From NCBI GenBank assembly GCA_029259595.1, contig JAJDEW010000038.1, positions 1 through 60,396 on the forward strand: 60,396 bases of DNA. Direction: 5' to 3'. Below, piece after piece: positions 18,047 to 26,736 of this stretch. Position numbers and translations under genes: made by a program. The notes beneath the pieces were generated by a model. That model made no database searches. It was not told the origin of the DNA and saw only the letters and a program-made list of their open reading frames with translations. This stretch comes from Planctomycetota bacterium. GTDB taxonomy: Bacteria > Planctomycetota > UBA1135 > GCA-002686595. How positions within the stretch are numbered: the first letter of the stretch is position 1; each line of letters starts with the position of its first letter.

Positions 18047-21000
18047 GCGCCCGTGCGTTTGGCCGGCGTCAGTCGTGCGGCGACCTCGTCATCCGAGAGC
18101 TCCTCGATTTCACGGAGGAGGCGACAGACCTCCTCCGTGTCGATGCCCGCGTGAATCCCACGGGTTCGGAGGTTCTCGGCGAGATTCGCGATGGTGCGGG
18201 TTTCGAAGATGTCGGGCAGCGACACCTCGAACGGGAAGATTTCGTTGAGGCGGGCCTGGATCTGGACCGCCAGGAGAGAATGGCCGCCGAGCTCGAGGAA
18301 CGGGTCGTGCACGCCGACGCGGTCGAGGCCCAGGACCTCGGTCCAGACGTCGCACACGACCTCTTCGATGACGGTTTGGGGCGCGACGTAGGGCGAGTCG
18401 ACGTCGGGCCGCGACGTCGCGGGCTCGGGCAGCGCCTTGCGGTCGACCTTGCCGTTGGGCGAGAGCGGAAAGCTCTCGAGCGGCACGTAGACGGCCGGGA
18501 CCATGTAGGCCGGCAACTCGCGCGCGAGCTTCTGCCGCAGCAACGGGCCGAGCCGACGAAGCAGCTTGTCCTGCATCGGGTCGTTCGCGAAGTCCTTCGC
18601 CTCGAGGCGGACGTCGAACTCTTGGTCGTCGGGGAACGGAACGCGCGCCGAGCCGGACCTGCCGCGCTTCGCGAAGGCCGCGTCGAAGCGTCCCTCCGCG
18701 AGCGATGCGCTCCAACGCAACGAGACCTCGTAGCCGAACTCCTCGGCCAGCTCCCACACATCCTCGGGGTGGACGCCGCTCGGCCACATGCGCCCGAGCG
18801 TGGCGCGCAGCTCGGCCACGGTCGAATCCGACGCCGCCGTCTGCAGCGCGAGCAGCGCGCGGACGTCGTTGGCCACGCGGGCGTTCTCGACCTCGCGTAC
18901 GAAGAGGGCCTCCGGTTCCTGGGCCAGAAGGCTGCGTAGGGCGGCCAGGTCGAATTCCGAACCGTCGGTCCACGGCAGCGCACTGGCAGGCGCGGATGCA
19001 CGCGCGCGCCCGGGCTCCCCGACGTGCAGCGTGACGTCGAAGCGGTAGGCGTTCATTTCGTTCGTGATGCGCCCACGCCGCAGCTCCTGGCGCACCGACG
19101 CGATCGCGGGGATGCGCGTCCGCAGCCACTGGAAGTAGGCCGGGTCGATGACGAGCTCCTCTTCCTGGCGGATCAGGCGCTCGATGCGCTTCGCGAGCTT
19201 GTCCACGCGGAGGCCCGCCTCCGAACGCCGCAGCTGGACGGAGGTCTGGAAGGCCTCCAGGAGCGGCAGGCTGCGCACGTCGCCGATGAATACGCGTCCG
19301 CCGGGGCGCACGCAGCGCACGGCTTCGCCGAGGACACGCGTCAGGTAGTCCATGCTCGGAAAGTCGAACACGATCGAGTTCAGGACGACGACGTCGAACG
19401 ACGCATCCGGAATGCGGCCCAGCTGATGGGCAGGGCCTTCGTGCACGGCGACGTTCTTCAGCCCCAGTCGGGTCGCGTGGCGCTTCACGTAGTCGACGGC
19501 GACGGCGGAGAGGTCGATGCCCTCGTAATGCTCGACCTGGTCGGCGAGGGAAAAGCACAGGAGCCCCATGCCCGAACCGATCTCGAGCACGCGTGCAGGA
19601 CGGTGCGCGAGGATGCGTTCGACCGTCTGGTCGACCCACACGCGCATCTCACCCCCGCCGATGGGGGCGCCCGTGTAGCTCGACTCCCAGCTCACCGTGT
19701 TGAAGGTCGGGTCGCCGGTCGTTCCGGTGGCGCCGCCGCCGTAGACGTTGTCGTACACGGCACGCCAATGCTCGAGCTGCTCGCGACCGAGGCCACCGTC
19801 GCCGTCCGCCGCGCCGGTCCACTCGGGATCCGCCACGACGTAGGCCACGAGGCGCTTCTCACCGCTCGCATCCGGACGCGCCACCACGACGCCTTCACGA
19901 ACGGCGGGGTGGCTGGAGAGGCGCGCTTCGATCTCGCCCAGCTCGATCCGATGACCCCGGATTTTGACCTGGTTGTCGATGCGCCCGAGCAGTTCGAGGT
20001 TGCCGTCGGGCATCCACCGCGCGAGGTCGCCCGTGCGGTACATGCGTGCTCCGTCTCCGTCGGGCCCGGCCTCGACGAAGGGGTTCGGCACGAAGCGCTC
20101 GGCCGTCAGTTCGGGCCGCTCGAGGTAGCCGCGCCCGACTCCGACACCGCCGAGGTACAGCTCGCCGGGCACGCCGACGGGCAACGGTGTGCGGTTCGCA
20201 TCCAGCACGTACGCCAACTGGTTCGCCATCGGCTTGCCGTACGGGATGCTGTTCCAGTGCGGGTCGACCGCGTCGATCTCGAAAATCGTCGAGTCCATCG
20301 AGCACTCGGTGGCGCCACCCATGCTGACGACCCGTGCGTCGGGGGCGATGGCCCGCAGGCGGTCGGGCAGCGAGACCGGGATCCAGTCGCCTCCCAACAG
20401 CACGAGCCGCAGCGAGCGCGGTGCCCGTGCGGGCCGCTCTTCGCAGGCCTCCACGAGCATCTTCAAGAGCGCGGGAGCCGTGTGCCAGATCGTGACGCCG
20501 CGCTCGCGCACGAGCCGCGACCAAGCCGCAGGGTCCTGCATCTCGTGCGGCTCCGGCAGGACGATCGTAGCGCCGGCGGCGAGCGTGCCGAAGACATCGT
20601 AGGCGCACATGTCGAACGACAACGACGCGAGCGCGATCAGGGCGTCGCCCGGACCGACGTCGAAGCGGCGGTTGAAGTCCAGGAAGTTGTTCACCCGGCC
20701 ACGGTGGTTCAGGACGACGCCCTTGGGAGCGCCGGTCGAGCCCGACGTGTAGATGACGTAGGCCAGGCTTTGTGCGGTCGCGCCCGAGACGACGCGTTCG
20801 TCCGAGGCCTTGGCGAAGGTCGCCGCGTCGTCGAGGAGGACGATCCGGGCGTCCGAGGCCGGCAGCTTGCTCGCCAGGTGGCGCTGGGTCAGGATCACGG
20901 ACACGCGCGAGTCCGCGATCATGTAGGCCAAGCGCTCGGCGGGGTAGTCGGGATCCATCGGCAGGTAGGCGCCGCCTGCCTTGGAGATGCCGAGGAGACC

Positions 21001-21957
21001 GACGACCAGCTCGAACGAGCGCTCGGCCGCGATGCCCACGAGCTTGTCCGGTCCGATCCCGAGCCCGCGCAAGTGGTTGGCGACGCGGTTGGCCCGTGCG
21101 TCCAGCTCGGCATAGGAGAGGTCGTGCCCGCGGAACGTCGCCGCGACGGCGTCGGGCGTCGCATCGACGCGCGCCTCGATCTCGCCGTGCAGCGTCGCGT
21201 CGCGCGGAAACTCCGTTCGCGTGTCGTTCCACGCGCCCAGGATCGTTTCCGCTTCGGAGGTGGACAGGAGCGGGAGGCGTGTGACCGCGACGGCGGGGTC
21301 GGCGCAGGCGGCGTCGGCCAAGGTGGCGAGCTGGGCCAAGAAGCCCTCGACCAGCCCGCGTTCGAAGCGGGCTCCCCAGGTCGTGGCAGCCAACACGTAG
21401 CGACCGCCTGCCTGACGCAGCGTGAGCGTGAGCTCGATCGGACGGGGCAGCGCGGCCGGTTCGTCCAGCACCGCGAGACCGACCTGGAAGAGCTCTTCGA
21501 CCGCGAGGCCGAACAGGCGCGCGAGCTCGGCCGGTTGCGGGACTTCGCCGGCCTCGTTCGCGAGGTCGAGGGCGCAGGCCGTGGTGACGCGCGCGAGCAA
21601 CGTGCGGAAGTCGGGTTCGGCGCCGAGGTCGATCCGCAGCGGGATCCAGCCGGCTTCGCCCGACAGCCCGAAGACGACGTCGGTCTGGCCGCCGGTGCGG
21701 CCGAGCCACAGCGCGACGAGCGCGGCCACGGCGGCCTCGAGTTCGGTCCCCTCGGCTGCGGCCAAGCTCGCCAGGGCTTCGCCGGCCTCGAACTCACGCT
21801 CGACGGACAGCTCCTGGTCCGCCGTCGCGCCGCTGGCCGGCGCGAAGGCCGAGGGCCGCAACGCGGGCGGCAACCCTTCGAGGAGCGCTCCCAACGTGCG
21901 GAGCGCCGCGTGCGAGGCGGGGATCGGAGTGGACTGCTCGGATCGGCCGAAGTTCAT
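18043..21957 (-). CDS. NRPS initiation module with truncated C remnant, A domain with inserted methyltransferase, and T domain
   Basis: 1304 aa, first gene of the operon. Residues ~50-235 match only the C-terminal lobe of a condensation domain (LASLAAAEGTELEAAVAALV..., WIPLRIDL, DFRTLLARV) with no HHxxxDG, so the module should initiate. Adenylation core ~255-705 (YTSGSTGAPKG 403-413, GGATE, YRTGD, KIRGHRIELGEIE). An insertion of ~380 residues (~715-1100) holds a SAM methyltransferase with motif I LEIGSGMG (791-798) and VRPGGRVFIGD. A9/A10 resume at ~1110 (LPAYMVP, NGKVDRKAL), then carrier T with GGHS, Ser1227, and a ~40-residue acidic tail. Insertion of the MT between A8 and A9 is the arrangement of N-methylating modules, though O- or C-methylation is not excluded. 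I read the specificity residues as DMYHLGMMDK, unassigned. ATG at 21957, no clear Shine-Dalgarno. Confidence 0.93.
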   Translation of the reverse strand: MNFGRSEQSTPIPASHAALRTLGALLEGLPPALRPSAFAPASGATADQELSVEREFEAGEALASLAAAEGTELEAAVAALVALWLGRTGGQTDVVFGLSGEAGWIPLRIDLGAEPDFRTLLARVTTACALDLANEAGEVPQPAELARLFGLAVEELFQVGLAVLDEPAALPRPIELTLTLRQAGGRYVLAATTWGARFERGLVEGFLAQLATLADAACADPAVAVTRLPLLSTSEAETILGAWNDTRTEFPRDATLHGEIEARVDATPDAVAATFRGHDLSYAELDARANRVANHLRGLGIGPDKLVGIAAERSFELVVGLLGISKAGGAYLPMDPDYPAERLAYMIADSRVSVILTQRHLASKLPASDARIVLLDDAATFAKASDERVVSGATAQSLAYVIYTSGSTGAPKGVVLNHRGRVNNFLDFNRRFDVGPGDALIALASLSFDMCAYDVFGTLAAGATIVLPEPHEMQDPAAWSRLVRERGVTIWHTAPALLKMLVEACEERPARAPRSLRLVLLGGDWIPVSLPDRLRAIAPDARVVSMGGATECSMDSTIFEIDAVDPHWNSIPYGKPMANQLAYVLDANRTPLPVGVPGELYLGGVGVGRGYLERPELTAERFVPNPFVEAGPDGDGARMYRTGDLARWMPDGNLELLGRIDNQVKIRGHRIELGEIEARLSSHPAVREGVVVARPDASGEKRLVAYVVADPEWTGAADGDGGLGREQLEHWRAVYDNVYGGGATGTTGDPTFNTVSWESSYTGAPIGGGEMRVWVDQTVERILAHRPARVLEIGSGMGLLCFSLADQVEHYEGIDLSAVAVDYVKRHATRLGLKNVAVHEGPAHQLGRIPDASFDVVVLNSIVFDFPSMDYLTRVLGEAVRCVRPGGRVFIGDVRSLPLLEAFQTSVQLRRSEAGLRVDKLAKRIERLIRQEEELVIDPAYFQWLRTRIPAIASVRQELRRGRITNEMNAYRFDVTLHVGEPGRARASAPASALPWTDGSEFDLAALRSLLAQEPEALFVREVENARVANDVRALLALQTAASDSTVAELRATLGRMWPSGVHPEDVWELAEEFGYEVSLRWSASLAEGRFDAAFAKRGRSGSARVPFPDDQEFDVRLEAKDFANDPMQDKLLRRLGPLLRQKLARELPAYMVPAVYVPLESFPLSPNGKVDRKALPEPATSRPDVDSPYVAPQTVIEEVVCDVWTEVLGLDRVGVHDPFLELGGHSLLAVQIQARLNEIFPFEVSLPDIFETRTIANLAENLRTRGIHAGIDTEEVCRLLREIEELSDDEVAARLTPAKRTGA

Positions 21958-22070
21958 CGTAGGGCCCCGGGACGAGGGACGTGGAAAGAAGGCTCGCGCC
22001 GGGAAGAGCTGGGACAGGGGCGGTCGGAGGCGGGCGGGGTCGCCGTCCCGGGGGGCGCGGGGGCGGCGTG

Positions 22071-22109
22071 GCTGGACCGCGGATCGAGGTCCAGCCTGCA
22101 GGCTCGACC
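22071..22109. promoter_or_regulatory. Overlapping inverted repeats in the NRPS operon / PPTase divergent region
   Basis: GCTGGACC (22071-22078) and GGTCCAGC (22088-22095) are perfect inverted 8-mers with a 9-base spacer. The second arm is also the left half of a 22-bp near-perfect palindrome (22088-22109, 20 of 22 positions symmetric, centre AGCCTGCAGGCT). The two hairpins share bases 22088-22095 and cannot form together in RNA. The element sits 114-152 bases upstream of the NRPS operon start and 90-128 bases upstream of the PPTase start, so it could be an operator for a dimeric regulator controlling both, or an RNA switch in a leader. Function inferred. Confidence 0.5.
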
Positions 22110-22198
22110 TTGCCCTTGCTCTCGCGGGTCGGAAGCGAACACTGGCTCCCGGGGAGCGCGTGCCGCCGGCTCTCCACAGGAGACCGACCTCACATCCG

Positions 22199-22936
22199 AT
22201 GATAGCGACTCAGGATCCTTGGTCATGGCCAGAACCCCCCCTGTTGAGGGAGGACGAGGTGCACCTCTGGCGCTTCCAGCTCGATTGGGACGCTTGGGCG
22301 CCCGCTTCCGAAGGTTCGCTATCGACTGCGGAAAGCCGGCGAGCTGAGCGTTTTCACAGGGATCGTGACCGCCGCGCCTTCCTGGCTCGTCGCACTCTCG
22401 TGCGCGCTCTGCTGGGCGCCTACCTGGATCGACCCCCCGCCTCCCTGGAGCTCGCCAGCGGCCCCTTCGGCAAGCCGGAACTCGGGTCGAAGGAGTTCGA
22501 CTTGACCTTCAACTGGTCGGTAACGGGGTCGTTTCTGGCTCTGGCCGTCGCCAGGAACCTTCCGCTCGGCGTGGACCTCGAATGGCGCGACCCCGCGCTC
22601 GAGCTCGAGCGCCTGGCGCCGACGGTGATGGGTCCGGAGGAGCTCGTCCGCTTCCGAGCGCTGCCGGCGGCCGAGCGCCCGGCGGCCTTCTTCCGCCTGT
22701 GGACCCGCAAGGAAGCTCTGGTCAAGGCCCTCGGGGTCGGCTTCCGGCGTGAGCCCAAGGGCTTCTTCGTCGGCCTCGACGCAGCGCCCTGGGGCCTGCT
22801 GCAACCCGTTTCGGCCGCGCCCGAGGACGGGGGCGCCTGGGGGCTCGTCGAGTTGGAGCCCGAACGGGAGCTGGCCTGTGCGCTGGTCGCGGCCGGCCAC
22901 GACTGGACCCTCGCCCTGCTCCCGAACGGGGCGTGA
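22199..22936 (+). CDS. Sfp-type 4'-phosphopantetheinyl transferase
   Basis: 245 aa, divergent from the NRPS operon. It has the family's signature motifs: GKPEL near 91-95, GVDLEW (124-129; Mg2+-binding GVDxE) and FFRLWTRKEALVKALG (~164-179; WxxKEA), in a double-half-fold protein of Sfp/Gsp length. It transfers phosphopantetheine from CoA to the serine of carrier domains and so would activate Ser1227, Ser993, Ser1051 and Ser2109 of the three synthetases. ATG at 22199 has an AGGAGA about 15 bases upstream, somewhat far; the next in-frame starts would cut into the conserved N-terminal half. Its adjacency to the operon strongly supports a dedicated role. Confidence 0.93.
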   Translation: MIATQDPWSWPEPPLLREDEVHLWRFQLDWDAWAPASEGSLSTAESRRAERFHRDRDRRAFLARRTLVRALLGAYLDRPPASLELASGPFGKPELGSKEFDLTFNWSVTGSFLALAVARNLPLGVDLEWRDPALELERLAPTVMGPEELVRFRALPAAERPAAFFRLWTRKEALVKALGVGFRREPKGFFVGLDAAPWGLLQPVSAAPEDGGAWGLVELEPERELACALVAAGHDWTLALLPNGA

Positions 22937-23075
22937 CCCCCGACCGGGTGGTAGCACCCGAACAAGGTCGTGCGACCCGAATGGATCGCGCGGCGCGCAG
23001 GAGCCGGAAGAGCGGCCCCCGTGGGTCCCGAGCGGCCGCGAAGTCCTCGCCAGCGCTCCTGCACGGCGCCCGACT

Positions 23076-23091
23076 CCCCGGCGCGCCGGGG
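23076..23091. terminator. GC hairpin between convergent PPTase and acetyltransferase genes
   Basis: A perfect 16-base palindrome (CCCCGGCGCGCCGGGG) starts one base beyond the stop of the minus-strand acetyltransferase gene and lies 140 bases beyond the PPTase stop. It is followed by TT on the plus strand but has no real T-tract, so terminator activity is inferred from symmetry and placement between convergent genes. Confidence 0.45.
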
Positions 23092-23092
23092 T

Positions 23093-23722
23093 TCAGACCT
23101 TCGTGCGGAAATCGGTCGCCTGCTGCTCGGACGGGTCGAAGGTCTTGAGGACCCGCGCGGGGACGCCGCCGACCAGGGAATGGGGCGGCACGTCGGCGAG
23201 AACGACGGCGTTGGCCGCGATCATGCTGTCGTGGCCGACGGTGATCGGGCCGAGCACGGCCGCCCCGGCGCCGATGAGGACGCGGTCTTCGATCAACGGC
23301 AGGCTCTGGAGCGAATCGGCGTGGTGGGCCTTGCCCAGCGTCACGTTGTGGCGGATCTGAACGTCGTCGCCGATGCGGCAGGCGCCCAGGACGCAGCCGC
23401 CGTGGTGCCAGATGCGGACCCGGCGGCCGACGGCGATGATGTAGGGCAGCTCGATCCGCGCCGTCCAGTGCACGACGCGGTACATGAAGTCGTAGAGCAG
23501 CGTGAACGGGGGTCGCACGAGCCGCGGGAGCCCCATGCGCCAGTTGCCGAGGCGGTTGACGGCGACGGCCCAGAAGCCCTGGGCGAACAAGCTCTGATGC
23601 GTCTGCAGGTCTTCGCGCAGGAGCGCGAGGAACCCGATGCCGGAAGGATTCAGGTTCGTCTCCCCGGACATCGTGTTGATCTCCGGGCGGACGCGGGAGC
23701 GGGGTTCGGCGAGGGTGGTCAC
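23093..23722 (-). CDS. Serine O-acetyltransferase-like hexapeptide-repeat acyltransferase
   Basis: 209 aa (Met18 at 23671 is an alternative start). The N-terminal ~30-95 is helical with LALLREDLQTH, as in CysE-type proteins. From ~100 the sequence becomes a left-handed parallel beta-helix with hexapeptide pattern: IWHHGGCVLGACRIGDDVQIRHNVTLG, IEDRVLIGAGAAVLGPITVG, IAANAVVLADVPPHSLVGGVPARVL. The catalytic-type His pair of SAT (D..., H in 'IHH/IWHHGG') is visible. It lacks the long N-terminal domain of enteric CysE, matching the short serine acetyltransferases or sugar/acyl-carrier acetyltransferases. It could acetylate serine for cysteine synthesis, or a surface polymer, since the next genes encode an O-acylation pair. 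It is convergent with the PPTase and divergent from the SGNH gene. Confidence 0.8.
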   Translation of the reverse strand: MTTLAEPRSRVRPEINTMSGETNLNPSGIGFLALLREDLQTHQSLFAQGFWAVAVNRLGNWRMGLPRLVRPPFTLLYDFMYRVVHWTARIELPYIIAVGRRVRIWHHGGCVLGACRIGDDVQIRHNVTLGKAHHADSLQSLPLIEDRVLIGAGAAVLGPITVGHDSMIAANAVVLADVPPHSLVGGVPARVLKTFDPSEQQATDFRTKV

Positions 23723-23898
23723 GAGCGTTCGACTCTATCGGAAGTTCCTGCCGTCGGATCGGAGCATTTTCCCCGGGCTTCGTGCCAGCACGAATCGTCC
23801 GCGGTCGATCTAAGCTCTTCGGAGGGCCGTTGGTCGCGCTCCTCGCCGCGAGCGAGGGGGGCGGGCGCGGCCTCGCCGAACCCCATTCCGCTTCCTCC

Positions 23899-25116
23899 AT
23901 GGTGAGTACCCTGGCCCGACCCGAAGAAGCCCGCTCGGGCGAACGCGCTGCGGCGCGGGTGCCGGCGTGGCCGGGGCCCACGGGCGTCGCCCTGCGCCTC
24001 TTCGTCTTCGGCCTGTCGTTCGGGCTCGCGACCTTCCTCTTGCAACGGATCGCCTCGCCCGGCGGTGGGAGCTTGATCGGGGCCAAGCAGGAGCACTGGG
24101 CCGCCGCGGCGAAGCGCTACGACACGGTCTTTCTGGGGACCAGCCACGTGTACCGCGCCTTCGTCCCCGAAGCCTTCGACGAAGCGCTCGCCACGGCAGG
24201 GCTCGAGAGTCGGGCCTTCAACTTCGGGATCCAGCTGCCGAACCAGCTCGAGCTCGCCTACCTCTTCGGGCGCGTGCTCGAGGAAGGCGAGGGGCGACTC
24301 GCGCGGATCTTCGTCCAGTACCACGAGCTCGTGCCGCAGCTCGATCCGGCGCAGGAGTTCATCCCGCGCAACGTCTACTGGCACGATTGGGACGAGACCG
24401 CCAAGGCGATCGAGCGCACCTTCGCCTTGAGCGCGAGCGAAGGGCTGACGCTGGCGAGCGGAACGGGGGGCGAGCACTCGCTCGTCACGCTCTTCGTGTC
24501 TTCGTTGCCGGCGACCTGGCGCGTCGCCTTGAGCCACATCCAGCACTTCGTCGTGCGGGCACTCGTCATCGGGCGCGGCAAGGACGTGGCGCGCGGGCTC
24601 CTGGGGCGAACGCACGGTCTGACGCCGCAGATGGCGGCGCGGCGCGGCTACGTTCCGCTCGAGGATGACGAGGCCATGCTCGCGCGGGACGGCAACCCGA
24701 ACAACACCTACACGCGCCGGCGCGAAGACTTCCTGGCGCGGCACGCGGACTACCGCGCCGGCGTGGAGCGACTCGCGACCGAGGCGCGCGTGGTCGGGGA
24801 CGAGGAGTGGCGCAACGCCGAGCTCGCGAGCTTCGGCGATCTGTCGGCCTATGCCGAAATGGCGAGCCTGGCGCGGGCGGCCGGCATCGAATTCGTGCTG
24901 GTCGTGATGCCCGCCAACAGCTGCGACCGTGCGCTCGAGGCTCGAATGGCCGAGGAGATCGGTGCGCCGGTTCTGATCTACAACGACCCGCGGCGCTATC
25001 CGCGCTTCTACGATCCCGTGCTGCGCTTCGATTCGGGTCACTTCACGCGCGAGGGGGCGCTCGAGTTCACTCGGGCTCTGGCCGCCGACATCGTGCGCTT
25101 GGAGGAAGGGCCGTGA
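23899..25116 (+). CDS. SGNH-fold membrane-anchored partner of an MBOAT O-acyltransferase
   Basis: 405 aa from the ATG at 23899; an in-frame ATG at 23782 would add 39 residues of low-complexity sequence ahead of the membrane segment. A single N-terminal hydrophobic stretch (~29-48, LRLFVFGLSFGLATFLL) would anchor it with the catalytic domain outside the cytoplasm. SGNH signatures: GTSHVYRAF (S82 in block I) and near the end RFDSGHF (D378, H381) as the DxxH of block V. Its stop overlaps the MBOAT start (GTGA), and such SGNH/AlgX/DltD-like proteins work with MBOAT proteins to acetylate or acylate extracellular polysaccharides. The acylated polymer is not identifiable here. Confidence 0.82.
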   Translation: MVSTLARPEEARSGERAAARVPAWPGPTGVALRLFVFGLSFGLATFLLQRIASPGGGSLIGAKQEHWAAAAKRYDTVFLGTSHVYRAFVPEAFDEALATAGLESRAFNFGIQLPNQLELAYLFGRVLEEGEGRLARIFVQYHELVPQLDPAQEFIPRNVYWHDWDETAKAIERTFALSASEGLTLASGTGGEHSLVTLFVSSLPATWRVALSHIQHFVVRALVIGRGKDVARGLLGRTHGLTPQMAARRGYVPLEDDEAMLARDGNPNNTYTRRREDFLARHADYRAGVERLATEARVVGDEEWRNAELASFGDLSAYAEMASLARAAGIEFVLVVMPANSCDRALEARMAEEIGAPVLIYNDPRRYPRFYDPVLRFDSGHFTREGALEFTRALAADIVRLEEGP

Positions 25117-26516
25117 TCTTCACGGAGGCGCGCTTTCTCGTCTTCTTCGTTCTGGTCTTCGGGATCTACTGGGTCCTGCGCGCGAACCGGACACGCAAGC
25201 TCTGGCTCCTGGCCACGAGCTACGTCTTCTACGGTGCCTGGGACTGGCGCTTCCTCGCCCTGATCGCCGGTTCGACGGCGGTCGACTGGCTCGTGGGCGC
25301 CGCGCTCGAGCGCGCCGAACGCCCCGTCGCGCGTCGAGCGCTTCTCGCCACGAGCCTGGTCTGCAACCTCGGCTTGCTAGGCTTCTTCAAGTACTTCGAC
25401 TTCTTCGTCCAGTCCGGCGCTGGCTTGCTCCAGTGGCTCGGTCTCGAGGTTCATCCGCGTACCCTCGACCTGATCCTGCCGGTCGGCATCAGCTTCTATA
25501 CGTTCCAGACGCTGAGCTACACGATCGACATCTATCGACGGAAGTTGAAGCCGGTCGACGGCTTCCTGGACTTCGCCCTCTTCGTGGGCTTCTTTCCGCA
25601 GCTCGTCGCGGGTCCGATCGTGCGCGCGTCGCAGTTCCTGCCGCAGCTGAAGGAGAAGAAGCGCTTCCTCGACGTCGGCTTCCGGGCCTCGTTGACCCTC
25701 TTTCTGTTCGGCTTCGTGAAGAAGGCCGTGGTGTCGGACAACATCGCGCCGGTGATCGAGCCCGTCTTCGCCGCACCGGCGAGCTTCGACGCGCTCTCGA
25801 ACTGGGTGACCCTGTTCCTCTGGCACGTTCAGATCTACTGCGACTTCTCCGGCTACTCCGACATGGCGATCGCCACGGCGGGGCTGCTCGGCTACCGGAT
25901 GCCGCTGAACTTCGACTTTCCCTACTTCTGCCACAACATCGGCCAGTTCTGGCAGCGCTGGCACATCACGCTCTCGACCTGGTTCCGGGACTACCTCTAC
26001 GTGTCCCTCGGTGGCAGTCGCGGCACGCTGTGGGGCGGGATCCTGACGGGCTGCGTCACGATGATGCTCTGCGGCCTGTGGCACGGAGCCGGATGGCAGT
26101 ACGTGGGCTTCGGAGTCCTCATGAGCGCCGCGATCATCCTCTCGCGAGCCTGGGGCGAGCTGGTCCCCGAGGGCAGCGGACCGCGTCGGATCGTTCACGC
26201 GCTCGGGCCGCTGATCATGATGTGGTTCTTGTTCCTGAACTGGATCGTGTTCCGAGCCGTCTCGTGGGACACGGCCCAAGAGATGTTGGCCGTCTTCTTC
26301 TTCCTCGACTTCGGCGGCATGCGCTCGATCGATCCGCGCTGGTTCGGCGTCTTCGTGGCCTTCGCCGTGGTCCACACCGCCTTCTGGCTCGGGTGGCACC
26401 GGCGCCTCGCCCGGCTTCCCGATACCGTCTGGGCCGCGGCCTACGGGGTCGGTTCCGCGCTCGTCCTGGCCTTCATGGCGGTCGACTACCAGCCCTTCAT
26501 CTACTTCCAGTTCTGA
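25113..26516 (+). CDS. MBOAT-family membrane O-acyltransferase (AlgI/DltB-like)
   Basis: 467 aa. GTG at 25113 overlaps the previous stop by 4 bases and is preceded at 25101-25110 by GGAGGAAGGG, a strong Shine-Dalgarno. About ten membrane segments. AlgI hallmarks are clear: FFPQLVAGPIVR (~165), FSGYSDMAIATAGLLGYRMPLNF, FWQRWHITLSTWFRDYLYVSLGGSR, and CGLWHGAGW with the catalytic His324. The enzyme would carry acyl groups across the membrane to the SGNH partner encoded just upstream, for modification of an exopolysaccharide or cell-surface polymer. It ends in VDYQPFIYFQF, the usual short hydrophobic C-terminus of this family. Confidence 0.95.
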   Translation: MIFTEARFLVFFVLVFGIYWVLRANRTRKLWLLATSYVFYGAWDWRFLALIAGSTAVDWLVGAALERAERPVARRALLATSLVCNLGLLGFFKYFDFFVQSGAGLLQWLGLEVHPRTLDLILPVGISFYTFQTLSYTIDIYRRKLKPVDGFLDFALFVGFFPQLVAGPIVRASQFLPQLKEKKRFLDVGFRASLTLFLFGFVKKAVVSDNIAPVIEPVFAAPASFDALSNWVTLFLWHVQIYCDFSGYSDMAIATAGLLGYRMPLNFDFPYFCHNIGQFWQRWHITLSTWFRDYLYVSLGGSRGTLWGGILTGCVTMMLCGLWHGAGWQYVGFGVLMSAAIILSRAWGELVPEGSGPRRIVHALGPLIMMWFLFLNWIVFRAVSWDTAQEMLAVFFFLDFGGMRSIDPRWFGVFVAFAVVHTAFWLGWHRRLARLPDTVWAAAYGVGSALVLAFMAVDYQPFIYFQF

Positions 26517-26736
26517 CCTGGGAGATCAAGTGCTTCGGATGCCAGGCGTCGGCATCCGCTGGGGTGAGGCGACCGGAAACGCAGGCGATCTAGTGGATGC
26601 GGCGAGGCTTTGACCTGTTCGACGGGCTCCCAGGGTGCCTGCAGACGTGCGAACGCCCCACCGCACGGCTTGCTCCGAGGCATGTCGGCTCGGAGCAAAT
26701 CGTCCGGCGGGGCGCTCGCGATCAAAGCGATTTCCG

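Noticed and set aside
22199..22936. The minus-strand frame opposite the PPTase.
   Set aside because: The plus-strand product contains both Sfp signature motifs; the antisense one has none.
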